DNA of 64,000 bases from Cepaea nemoralis (lineage: Eukaryota > Mollusca > Gastropoda > Stylommatophora > Helicidae), in NCBI GenBank assembly GCA_014155875.1, contig JACEFZ010017671.1, positions 1-64,000 on the forward strand, written 5' to 3'. Made by a program: the position numbers and the translations under genes. The notes under the pieces were generated by a model. The model saw nothing but the letters and a program-made list of their open reading frames with translations, did no database searches and was not told where the DNA came from. This document shows positions 54,118 through 64,000 of this stretch, piece after piece (within the stretch, counting starts at the first letter, position 1; every line of letters begins with the position of its first letter).

Positions 54118-54830
54118 ATACAACCAACTAACCAACCAACTGGCCAGACAGTCAACAAACCACCAACCAGCCAATCACCTAGCCAACCAACTAATCAACC
54201 AATCAGACAATCAACTAATCAGTCAATTATCGAGCCAACCAACTAATCAACCAATCAGTCAATCAGCTACTCAACCAGCCAACCAACTAATCAACCAATC
54301 AGTCAATCAACCAATCAGTCAATCAACCAGCCAACCAACTAATCAACCAATCAGTCAATCAATTAATCAGTCAATTATCCAGACAACCAACTAATCAACC
54401 AATCAGTCAATCAACCAATCAGCCAATCAACCAGCCAACCAACTAATCAACCAATCAGTCAATCAACCAATCAGCCATTCAGCCAGCCACCCAACTAATC
54501 AACCATTCAGTCAATCAACCAATCAGCCAATCAACCAGCCAAAAAACTAATCAACCAATCAGTCAACCAACCAATCAGCCACTCAACCAGCCAACAACTA
54601 ATCAACCAATCAGTCAATCAACCAATCAGCCAATCAACCAGCCAACCAACTAATCAACCAATTAGTCAATCAACCAATCAGTCAATCAACCAGCCAACCA
54701 ATTAATCAACCAATCAGTCAATCAACTGATCAGCCCATAAAGCAGCCAACCAACTAATCAACCAATCAGTCAATCAACAAATCAGTCAGTCAACCAATCA
54801 GTCAGTCAACCAATTAGTCATTACATACAT
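54118..54830. repeat. CCAA/CAAT/CAGT satellite, about 0.7 kb
   Basis: Tetranucleotide-based units (CCAA, TCAA, TCAG) are arranged in a loose ~56-60-bp higher-order pattern, AACCAACTAATCAACCAATC then AGTCAATCAACC. Confidence 0.95.
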
Positions 54831-54893
54831 ACGGCAACTTGCCATCTTGACAGACGATAGTTTGGTACATTTTGCTTCGAAAGGGCATAATAA

Positions 54894-55760
54894 CTACAAC
54901 CCATGGAGGTAGCGAATGTGGCTGATATGGCCAATTCGCGCAGTAAATGTTCGTCCACAGTGGATGCATGTGAAAACATGGTCATTTCCACCATCATGCA
55001 CCATCTTACGTCTCACACGCTCGGTGTATGCTTTATCTGCAATCAGTTTCTCCTTTGTCTTTATTCCATTTCTGATAGTTGCCCTCCATGCAACACGTTC
55101 AGCGCGACTTGCTCCCATTATCAATGCCTGTATCAATCATGTCCCGCTTACACACATCTTTGAATCGTAGTAGAGGCCGACCCTGAGATCTCCTACCCGT
55201 CTGTAATTCACCAAAAAAGATGTCCTTTGGTATTCTACCATCATCCGTCCTTCTAACGCAGTGGTTCTCAATATTTTTTGGCCCTTGCACCCCTTCACCA
55301 TATTTTCATAACGTGGTTCCCCCCTTCCTCTTTCGTATTTCCTGCCTATAAATTAGCTCCCCGCCACTACACAGTATACATAAAAATGGAAGCTACATTT
55401 AATAACACATAATAGAAAAATTCTAGACGTCTACAAACAATGTGATTTGTGGGCTACTTATGTTATAAAATGAATTTCACAAGGGTGAGAAGTACAGAAT
55501 CGTAAAGTATGGAGGGAAAAACAATATCAAGTAATCGTTTCTTGTATTAACGCAATCTTGAAATAATCCTAACACACACCCCCCCCCCCTCCCCCTCCCT
55601 GGAAACCCTAAAGCTCCCCCCTGGGGGTGGGGGAGAGGGGAAATTCCCCACCGGTTGAAAACCACTGTCCTAACTTGTCCTATCCATCTAATTCTACGAA
55701 AACTGAGAACGTCACACAACCTGATCTTTCCAATACTTCAGTAATTGTTATTTTGAGTGC
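54894..55760 (-). mobile_element. LINE C-terminal tail, family zeta, split by a hAT MITE
   Basis: From 55735 down: FRRIRWIGQVR, then after the insertion (55259-55677) RTDDGRIPKDIFFGELQTGR, RPLLRFKDVCKRDM, in another frame ERVAWRATIRNGIKTKEKL and the terminal finger CIHCGRTFTARIGHISHIRYLH. The match continues on both sides of the insertion. Confidence 0.85.
55259..55677. mobile_element. hAT-type MITE (419 bp) inserted in a LINE
   Basis: Inverted ends CAGTGGTTCTCAA (left) and CAGTGGTTTTCAA (right, reverse complement) are typical hAT termini. The 8-bp flanks TTCTAACG and TCCTAACT match at six positions, fitting the 8-bp hAT duplication. There is no transposase; the interior includes a C-rich tract (55579-55600). 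Confidence 0.85.
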
Positions 55761-55939
55761 ACAAAGCCTGGGATAAAATACAAAGACCATGTGATGCCCA
55801 TGCAGCATGATCCCTCTCTCGGCCTATCTAGTTCACTGCAGAGGAAAGGTAACACTTATACATCTGGAACAAGACAAGCTGCAGAAGCTGCCGGGCCAGC
55901 AAAGCAATGCTCTAACTGTCCGCCTGTTGGAGCTACGAT
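55761..55939. other. Short interval, nothing recognised
   Basis: Nothing supported. Confidence 0.35.
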
Positions 55940-56765
55940 AGTCAATTAACAAATCAGCCTAACAAACTAACTAACCAACCGTCTAGCCTGCCAACCTGCC
56001 AATCAACCAACCAACTAGCCAGTCAGCCAACTAATCAACCAATCTACCAATGAACGAACGAATGAAAGAACCAACCAACCAACTAACCAAACAACCAACC
56101 ATCCAACCAACCGATCAACCAACCTTATAGTCAGCCAAGTAATCAACCAATCTACTAACAAACCAACCAACCAGTCAGTCAGTCAACTAACCAACTCATC
56201 AATCAGTGAACCAACCAACCAACCAGCCAGTCAACCAACCAACCAATCAGCCAACGAACCAGCCATTAAACCAACTAGCCAACCAACTAACTAACTAACC
56301 AACCAACCAGCCAACTAACCAACCAGCCAACCAACCAACCAACCAACCAACCAACCAGCAAGCCAGCCAAGAAACCAACCAGCCAGCCAACCAACCAACC
56401 AACTAACCAGCCAGCCAGCCAACCAGCCAACCAACCAACCATCCAATCTACCAACGAACGAACGAATGAAAGAACCAACCAACCAACCAACCAAATAACC
56501 AACCAAATAACCAACCAACCAACCGATCAACCAACCAACCGATCAACTAATCTGATAGTCAGCCAAGTAATCAACCAATCTACCAACAAACCAACCAACC
56601 AGCCAGTCAACCAACCGACCAATCAGCCAACGAACCAGCTATCAAACCAAATAGCCAACCAACTAACTAACTAACCAACCAACCAGCCAACTAACCAACC
56701 AGCCAGCCAACCAACCAACAAGCCAGCCAACAAACCAACCAGCCACCCAACCAACCAACCAACTA

Positions 56766-56797
<32 letters not shown>

Positions 56798-57560
56798 ACC
56801 AACCAACCAACCAACCAGTCAGCCAACCAACCAACCAGCCAGCCAATCAACCAACCAGCCAACCAACCAACCAACCAACCAACCAACCAACCAGCCTATC
56901 AGCCAGCCAGCCAACTAATCAACCAATCAGTCAACCAACCAACTAATAAACCAATCAGTCAACAAACCAACAAAATAATTAACCAACCATCTAGCTTGCC
57001 AGCCAATTAATCAACAAACCAACTAGCCAGTTAACCAACCAACCAGCCAATCAACCGACAGTCAGCCAATTAATTAACCAGCCAGCCAGTCAGTAAACCA
57101 ACCAATTGACCAATCAACAAATCAACCAATACCAACCAGCCAGCCACATAGTCAATCAACAAACCAACAAATCATCCAATCTGCCAGCCAACTAATCAAC
57201 CAATTTACACAAAACCAGCCAACTAGCCAGCCATCCAGCCAGCCAGCCAGCGAATCAACCAATTAACCAACCAACCAACCAGTCAGCCTACCAACTAATC
57301 AACCAACCAACTAACCAATTAACCAACCAGTTAGCTAGCCAACCAACTAATAAACAAACCAACAAACCAACCAGCCAGTCATCCAGCCAACCAATCAACC
57401 AACCAACCAACCAACTAAGTAGACAACCAACCAACCAACTAACCAGTAAGCAAACCAACCAATTAATCAACCAACCAGCCAACACACCAACTAGCTAGTC
57501 AACCAACCAATCAACCAATCAACAAATTAAAAAAAAAATCAAACAATCATTAAAGCAACC
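55940..57560. repeat. (CCAA)n-based satellite, about 1.6 kb
   Basis: Imperfect CCAA, CCAG, CTAA and TCAA units over 1.6 kb. A larger period is visible: the block with ATGAAAGAACCAACCAACC and AACCAACCGATCAACCAACC occurs near 56060 and again near 56465, about 400 bp apart. The minus strand is (TTGG)n. Confidence 0.97.
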
Positions 57561-57574
57561 AAACAGCTGACCAA

Positions 57575-57750
57575 CCAATCAAATATCGTCCGACGTCCAG
57601 CCTTTGCGGCCAAACGGCATCTACAGTCGCTAGTTGTGGTACAGGCCGTATTGCGAAGACCGCACTCCATAGCAAAACCAACCAACCAACCAACCAACCA
57701 ATCAGGCAGCCAACCAACCAACCAGCCAACCAACCAACCAACCAAGCATC
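57575..57750. repeat. Unique ~90-bp island and a final (CCAA)n block
   Basis: 57586-57675 (TATCGTCCGACGTCCAGCC through CGCACTCCATAGC) is non-repetitive GC-balanced sequence inside the satellite. (CCAA)n resumes at 57676 and ends near 57748. Confidence 0.75.
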
Positions 57751-58532
57751 CGACTATCTTTCCATCTGTCTGTGGGTCTGTGAGTTCGTGGATGCGGGCG
57801 GGTGGGCGGACGGACGGCCGGACGGACGGATGGATGGATGTGTGACTAAATCCTGTGTTCGCTGTAAGATATACATTGACAACGGTCTCATAATGTTTAT
57901 CTTGTATACAAATAGTAACAGTACATCCACTTTCACTACAATTCTTGAAAATAGTTCCCAGTTGTACTGAAGAGAAGTAGGAGAGGAATTACACATATTT
58001 AGACAACTTTCATATAGCTTTTGGACATCAGCCTGCAACCCATTATATGAAACATTTCTCAGCCATAACCACCGCAGTATTATTCAACTGCTGCTCTTTC
58101 AGTGGCAATATGTGGCGAGATAACGATGCAACAAGTTCCAAATGTTAGGAATATAGGTAGTCTTTCCTAAGGCAATCACACTGTGCCTAGTACTGCTTCA
58201 CCAGTTAAGATCGATGCAATGACCCATTGTCATACAGCAGAATCCTACTTTTATTGTGTCCCATGTACCTGGTAGTTGCTTTATGATCCATCTAAAAGAT
58301 AACTAAGAATAGTATGAAAAAAGCACGTCTCATCTCCTGTTATTATGCTGTTGAGATAAATTACTTCATTGATCAGTCATTCTGATTAGTTCCTTTGTCA
58401 GGGACAGTCCCTTCTAAGTCTGTCCAGGAGATCACATTATGGGCACCATTCGTTGATGAACACGTAGCAAATACGTTCACTGTGGAGAATACAATGCACT
58501 TCCAATGTATGTTCTTACATTTTAGTCTATTT
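57751..58532. other. Interval with a short (GGAC)n tract only
   Basis: A GGAC/GGAT run lies at 57805-57840. Nothing else was recognised. Confidence 0.4.
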
Positions 58533-58533
58533 T

Positions 58534-58610
<77 letters not shown>

Positions 58611-58640
58611 TCATCATCATCATCATCATTCATCATCAGC
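58533..58640. repeat. (TCA)n microsatellite
   Basis: About 28 near-perfect TCA units, then short interrupted runs. Confidence 0.97.
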
Positions 58641-58824
58641 ATCATTTTATGAGGACTAAGTATTTTATTAGTATAAACAACTTTTCGACCACAATCGGTG
58701 TTTTTGTTCATTTTCTTTTTAAAAATATTCAGCTTTTCGCCACGTGGATCATCATCGACACTAATGCAGTAGTTGCTACTCAAATATTTGCGATGTCTTC
58801 GTTACAATACACAAGCATGCTCGC

Positions 58825-59015
58825 AGGTCCGCATGGCCGAATGGGTGAACACGCGTATTCTTAAACATCCGGTGTGCTGATGCCGAGTTAAGCGGTTCAA
58901 CCCCTACACCGGACAGCTGGACTAAAATGTTGACCTGTCGTCCTTGACTTGGGGACGAAAATTACAAGTACGTCTGAAATCGGTGTGGGTTCGCCTGATG
59001 GCGAGGGACACTGTT
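58825..59015 (+). mobile_element. SINE family C, best-preserved copy
   Basis: Head GCATGGCCGAATGGGTGAAC (A box, leucine/serine-tRNA-like), GCGGTTCAACCCC (B box), body TTGACCTGTCGTCCTTGACT and 3' part GGGTTCGCCTGATGGCGAGG. Confidence 0.85.
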
Positions 59016-59149
59016 AATATGGAAAGGTAATCCACACGTAAAATTCAGTCCATCACTACTATAAATAGTGTGTATGGACTACGCTTGAGTTCAAAGCGAG
59101 CTAGCGGGGGAAAAAATCATGCTCTATTAAACACTGTCTTTGATGGTGA

Positions 59150-59290
59150 TTTCGCAAACACAACACATGCGGATTTTGTAAACTTATCTGGCCTCCCAGG
59201 TTGGCCCAGCCTAAAGCGGGTCTCAGAAAATGCCTTGCCGAGTAAAGGCGACCACATCAGCCACTCAGTGCCGGTTGGTCCATAAAGTAT
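59150..59290 (-). mobile_element. SINE family B copy, minus strand
   Basis: Reverse complement reads CACTGAGTGGCTGATGTGGT, CGCCTTTACTCGGCAAGGCA and GCTGGGCCAACCTGGGAGGC, matching family B order. Confidence 0.65.
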
Positions 59291-59468
59291 ATGTGTAGCA
59301 CCATATGCCAAGCGGGTCTTAAAGCGTGTAAAAAGGCCGTTTATTTGTTGTAGAGGCATGTATTTATAGCTATATTCAGGCAAGTTTACAGTGCATGCTA
59401 GGCACACATTAAACGCTAGTACACAATTGCATAATATCGCATGGTTTTTCTTGAATAACTTCCACCTG

Positions 59469-59474
<6 letters not shown>

Positions 59475-59548
<74 letters not shown>

Positions 59549-59723
59549 GTCTGTCTGTCTCTCCCTCTCTCTCCCTCTCTCTCTCTGTTTGGCTCTCTGT
59601 CTGTCTCTCTGTCTGTCTGTCTGTCTCTCTCTCTGTTTGGCTCTCTGTCTGTCTCTCTATTTGTTTCTCTTTCGCTCTCTCTGACACACTCTGCCTACCT
59701 GCCTGCCTGCCTGCCTGCCTGCC

Positions 59724-59774
<51 letters not shown>

Positions 59775-59821
59775 TCGTTCGTCCGTCCGTCCGTCCGTCT
59801 GTCCGTCCGTCTGTCTGTCTA

Positions 59822-59910
<89 letters not shown>
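59475..59910. repeat. Compound (CT)n / (CTGT)n / (CCTG)n array
   Basis: (CT)n from 59475, mixed CTCT/CTGT, CCTG block at 59695-59725, then a long CTGT run to 59910. Arg-Gln-Thr-Asp frames are artefacts. Confidence 0.98.
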
Positions 59911-59912
<2 letters not shown>

Positions 59913-61194
59913 CATTTATGCTTCGAGTCATTGAATGTTCGATGCATTTGACGACGTTTATCACTATCTCACCGATTTATTATTTTATGAATATTTAAAC
60001 ACTTGTGTAAACGATCATGTAAAATCACAGATCTCTGCATGCCCGCCATTACGGTGTTTTTTATTATCAATAATCATGTCCTTCCGATATGCTTTTCTTC
60101 TATCGATTACTCTCCACTGCGTTAAGTGCAAACCAAAATTCAAGTCAGTACATGTTGATTGTTTAACCAGGTTTTACCTTAAGATATTCTTTTGTCCTGG
60201 CCGTCTTATTATTGCAGTGTGCCTGTTTAGCGTGCCTGTTTGGAAGCGATAGTTAGTGTGAATATATTTCTTTACGTTTTTGCTGTCCTATTTACTCTTC
60301 TTCTTGTGTCTGTTCGATGTTATATTCATGAAGTATCTTTCGGGGACGTCTCTGTGGTACAAAAAAAAATAGCATATCCGTCTTTCCCGTGAATCTGTGT
60401 GCGACAATTAACTGTCATGTAGTTGTACATGCAAAGATATTTTATAAATGAGCACATTTGTAATTCGATTCGATTTAAATCGATTTAAATTTGTAATTCT
60501 GTCAAAATAAAATAACAATATATTTCCTGTCTTTTCTTTGTGTTTTTCTTCTTCTATTCAGGTTAACTAGTTGTCTTTACTAGGATGATGTGTCTGAAGT
60601 CTTCACCGATTTTGTAGAGTTGCTGCTGAGGGTCAGAGGGTTTCACAAGATCTGGGCAACCTCTAGTGTGTGCTTTAATGCTCCACAGCTGCAGCTAGCA
60701 ATTTTCAAGACCCATTTAGTGAGCACACTAACGCAAAAAAAAAACATAGAGACTAAGTAAACTGTAAAACGCCTCTACGTCCTATAGCAGAAGAGGAAAT
60801 AATAAAAATGGACTTACGGTACCCAAACACCCAAGGATAGAAGAGGATAGGCGTAAGGTGACAGATTAGACAGGGATGTATTTATAAAACACTGTTTAAA
60901 AGACGCTAACATTTAGTAGAAGAGATACTTTCCATTAATAGTGCTTTACGAGACGATTGATGAGACAGACTTCTTGAATGCTGAGAGAAAAAGCAGTGAA
61001 ACAGCTGTAATCACAATTAGCAGTTCTAGAGGATTCACAGACTTTGTTCGGGGGCTGAAGTAGATGCTCCGCTAGACCTCGCCGATGTGTGAAAGGACTG
61101 ACTGTTGAACAACTGTTCCTTCCTAAAACACAAATGCCATTGTCAGCGTAACGTTATCACCGTTACACCAACGCGCCCGTTGTGAAGATTTAGA
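59911..61194. other. Interval with no supported gene
   Basis: Mostly AT-rich. Around 60830-61000 a RQGC-like stretch followed by traces of a palm region hints at a very old LINE fragment, too broken to call. TGCCATTGTCAGCGTAAC at 61137 recurs at 37683. Confidence 0.4.
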
Positions 61195-61640
61195 CCTTCA
61201 CATATTCTAGGTCACGGCATGATGACGTCAGTTTACACACCTTGAGGCATATTGGATTGATGGTGATAGCTCCATACTTTTAGAGACAAATTGATAATGG
61301 TGGGTGATATGGTCAATTTTAGGCCGGCCGCATTCACTTCCCAGCACATTTCCTAGTACCCGCTGTAGATTTGGTGCTAGACCCATATTTATGATGGATC
61401 AGTGGGCAGTCAGTGGAGGATGTGGTCAGTCACACCGGTCTGTACTTCCTATAGCCCATTCAGACTTGTTTACCCCCATATAACAATCCACATTTCAGTA
61501 ACCAACTGAGGGGAAATGATGAGGTTTAGCATATAATTTCCAGGTACACATTTTAGACATGATCGACCTAGGAGGTACATTTTAAAAAATACGCCTTGAT
61601 GCTGATGGTAGTCACCGGGCCACTACACTTACATGTGCCG
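61195..61640 (+). mobile_element. SINE family B, one copy and a second partial copy
   Basis: CACCTTGAGGCATATTGGAT, ATGGTGGGTGATATGGTCAA and CATTTCCTAGTACCCGCTGT identify the first. A second partial set (GGATGTGGTCAGTCACACCG) begins near 61410. Confidence 0.6.
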
Positions 61641-61666
61641 GTGTATGTTCATGTTTATATTCTCCA

Positions 61667-62292
61667 GTGTGGAGCACACATATATTTTGGGGGCTTACTA
61701 TTTCTTACCTTGGAAGTATGATCACAGAAGATGGCAGATTAGACAGAGAAATTGAAATCAGATGTCAAAAAGCTAGTGCACTTACATATCAACTGTCACC
61801 CTTACTGAACATCCAAACATACCCATGTCCGCAAAAACGACAGATAATAAACAGCATATTCACACCAACCCTATGCTACCAATCTCAAACCTGGACTTTA
61901 TCCAAATTACACCTTCGCAAAAATCAACACCTGCGAAATGAGATGCCTGAGGAGAGCTGCCAACTTAACAATTCGAGACCGAGTAAGAAATGTTACTATC
62001 AGACAGACTGTGGGATCAACACCTTGTGCCACATTATTGAAAAACAGAAGATCAAGTGGTTTGGCCATGTTGATAGAATGCAACATCAGCAACTACCATC
62101 ACTGGCCTTACATCAAAGATCATCTGCGACGAGACCACGAGGACGTCCAAGAAGAAAATGGATTGACGACATCAGAGACATTGTACAACCACACGGAATG
62201 ACACTATCCAGTGCCGCCCACCGGGCGCTGGAACGCAAATTATTCCTCCCCACGACGCTTGACGGCAGAAGTGGAAGATGATGATGATGACT
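61667..62292 (+). mobile_element. LINE ORF2 C-terminus and 3' end, family epsilon
   Basis: A 204-codon frame: ISYLGSMITEDGRLDREIEI, IINSIFTPTLCYQSQTWTL, then FGHVDRMQHQQLP and RPRGRPRRKWIDDIRD. Part of the middle (MRCLRRAANLTIRDRVRN) lies in a second frame from 61938, so there is at least one compensating frameshift pair. The copy ends in a GATGATGATGATGA run, a typical short-tandem LINE 3' end. Confidence 0.85.
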
Positions 62293-62605
62293 ATTTCTTA
62301 CAAATACATTGTTTTAGCTACTTTCTGGAATAGGTAAATACTAACACTGCATTTCTTATATAAGTACAACGTATTTGCAACTATCTGGAATGAGTAAATA
62401 CTACCACTGAATTTCTTATATAAGTAAACGAATGTGGTACTTTCTGGAATGAGTAAATACGACCACTGGATTTGTTATATAAATAAACGTGTTAGATACT
62501 TTCTGGAATGAGTAAATACTACCACTAGATTTTCTTACATAAATAAATGTGCATGGTACTTTCTAGAATAAGTAAACACTAACACTGAATTTTTATATAA
62601 GGAAG
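62293..62605. repeat. ~61-bp minisatellite, 5 units
   Basis: Units share CTTTCTGGAATGAGTAAATA, CTACCACTGAATTTCTTATA and TAAGTAAACG. It begins right at the LINE 3' end, so it may have been seeded by the LINE insertion or its target. Confidence 0.9.
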
Positions 62606-63165
62606 CTGCAACTGAAAACCATAAATACTTTTTTGGGTGAATATATTCTAAAAAAAGTAAAGAACAAATGTATCATTTTTCGATGTGTTCAATGCAAATC
62701 CTCCAGTGCCGATAATGTGCTTGGATTCCTGTAGAAAAAAATTCTCTTGGTCGCGTGTGTAACCACTCATGCACCATCTGCCGTACCTCTTCACAAGGGT
62801 CACGCCGTTTTGAAACTGCCTACTCCACTCTGTCACAAAGTTCTTTATCATAACTGAGTGACTGGTCGTTGTCTAGGTTTCAATGTTCCTTGTATGTCAC
62901 TATGGAGTGTAAGTAGATCTAGCCACCTGTCTCACAATGCAACTCACCCCAGTAGTACACACCCATCAGTCAGTGAACAAGATTGATTTGGCGCACATAA
63001 TCCTTTAATACGAAAGAACACGGACAAACGGAACATAATGCTATATCCAGACATAATATAATCCATAGAATATATCTATCCTCCTCACAACTTAACACGC
63101 ACACATCACTGCCTTCTCACGGCCTGCTTAATCTCAAATTCACAGGACAGTTATCCTGCTCCTAT
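62606..63165. other. AT-rich interval, nothing recognised
   Basis: A minus-strand 67-codon frame at 62648-62851 has no recognisable motif. Confidence 0.4.
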
Positions 63166-63305
63166 CCACTGCTGGACCTCACACAATACAACCCACACAC
63201 TGGGTCTCGGCCTACAGTTATCCAGCCACGATCCACGGCTGGACCTCACACAATACAACCCACACACTGGGTCTAGGCCTAAACTAACTCTTCAACCCAC
63301 TCTGG
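63166..63305. repeat. Two-copy ~67-bp tandem duplication
   Basis: GCTGGACCTCACACAATACA, ACCCACACACTGGGTCTCGG recurs 67 bp later; a third partial CTGGGTTTAGGCCT follows. Confidence 0.9.
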
Positions 63306-63880
63306 GTTTAGGCCTCCATTCAAAAACTCGGAGAACAACACCAGACGGAGATCTCTAACTCCGCTCCTCTCCTTAGACTACCGACCCGCTCGGTATCTAA
63401 ACATCAACTGTCCAAAACACACGAACCGACCCCCAGTCGGTCTCAGCCGCAACTGCCCTTTCAGTCTCCTGACTTCACACAAAAATACACTGTCTCTCGC
63501 CCCATCCACCCTGGGGGTCTCCATCTACCCTCACCATTATTTCTCAGGGCTGGTTGTTTTTCTCACAGTCCCGCTACAGGTCACTCTCCTCAATGTAAAT
63601 GACCCAGGCATATGTCACACTCATACACTTCCTACACTGACATGTGCACTGACATACAGAGGCATGCATCACCATACTGGATCTTCATTGGCCGATGAAT
63701 TTATGTAGGTCTCACCCCTTCACTTATTAAAAAACGGATAACAGAACTCTGCTCCTCTTTGGTGCATGTTAAAAGTGGGACGGCCATATTTAAACTGGCG
63801 TTATGACGTCACCGCGTTTGTCTGCTGCGTGATGTTAAGATCTCATCGGGCTTGACATTCTTAACAACAATATTGACATC
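63306..63880. other. Interval without recognised features
   Basis: Nothing supported. Confidence 0.4.
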
Positions 63881-63881
63881 G

Positions 63882-64000
63882 TGGCGATAGAGTTACGGAA
63901 GCTGTTCGTGATCCCGCAACACCCGCTCTCGAAACCACAGCTGTGCGAGATGTGGCAACAGTCCGCGTTGCGTTGGTATTTTTTTTTTTTTTTTACAAAA
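63882..64000 (+). mobile_element. SINE family A, 5' part
   Basis: Head GTGATCCCGCAACACCCGCT with CTCTCGAAACCACAGCTG and GACAACAGTCCGCG-like body start (GGCAACAGTCCGCGTTGCGT), ending in a poly-T tract at 63981-63995. Whether the body continues beyond the window is unknown. Confidence 0.7.

Noticed and set aside
59391..59964. Leu-Ser and Arg-Gln-Thr-Asp frames
   Set aside because: Translations of the (CT)n/(CTGT)n array.

Overview
The window is repeat-dominated animal DNA from an invertebrate nuclear genome. It contains two LTR retrotransposons, non-LTR retrotransposon (LINE) debris from about six families, many tRNA-headed SINEs, hAT-like and mariner-like DNA transposon remnants, and long microsatellite and minisatellite arrays. 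I found no convincing single-copy host gene. There is no bacterial-style gene packing, and most long open frames are translated simple repeats. The mix of repeats suggests a lophotrochozoan such as a mollusc, but that is an impression only; the sequence does not settle the taxon.

The best feature is a complete, very young Ty3/gypsy-type element at 8546-17741. Its two LTRs of about 2 kb appear identical except for one A in an A-run. It has a 5-bp target duplication (AGAAT), a primer-binding site matching tRNA-Pro, a polypurine tract and one 1466-codon gag-pol frame. The domain order is gag, protease, integrase, reverse transcriptase, RNase H. That is the Ty1/copia order carried by Ty3/gypsy-type enzymes, which is the hallmark of the Gmr1 group. 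Its leader carries nine 32-bp repeats that begin inside the primer-binding site, and the gag N-terminus is split off by a one-base frame change inside a 27-bp repeat.

A second element at 43126-51317 lies on the minus strand. It has 589-bp LTRs, target duplication CAAAC and a tRNA-Leu primer-binding site. Its surviving fragments run in the same unusual order, but the integrase catalytic core and the reverse transcriptase fingers and palm are gone. The near-identical LTRs suggest that an already defective copy moved with enzymes supplied in trans.

Layout. 1-8.5 kb: LINE fragments, SINEs, minisatellites. 8.5-17.7 kb: Gmr1-like element 1. 17.7-33 kb: SINEs, inverted dispersed repeats, a possible hAT relic, SINE-derived minisatellites and a TA-flanked mariner MITE. 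34-42.6 kb: LINE fragments in both orientations, some with RNase H domains. 43.1-51.3 kb: Gmr1-like element 2. 51.4-53 kb: SINEs. 53.4-57.8 kb: tetranucleotide satellite with a LINE tail split by a hAT-type MITE. 58-64 kb: SINEs, microsatellites, a LINE 3' end and minisatellites.

The genes form no pathway. The functional logic is that of mobile elements: autonomous LTR and LINE enzymes plus the non-autonomous SINEs, MITEs and deleted LTR element that depend on enzymes from elsewhere.
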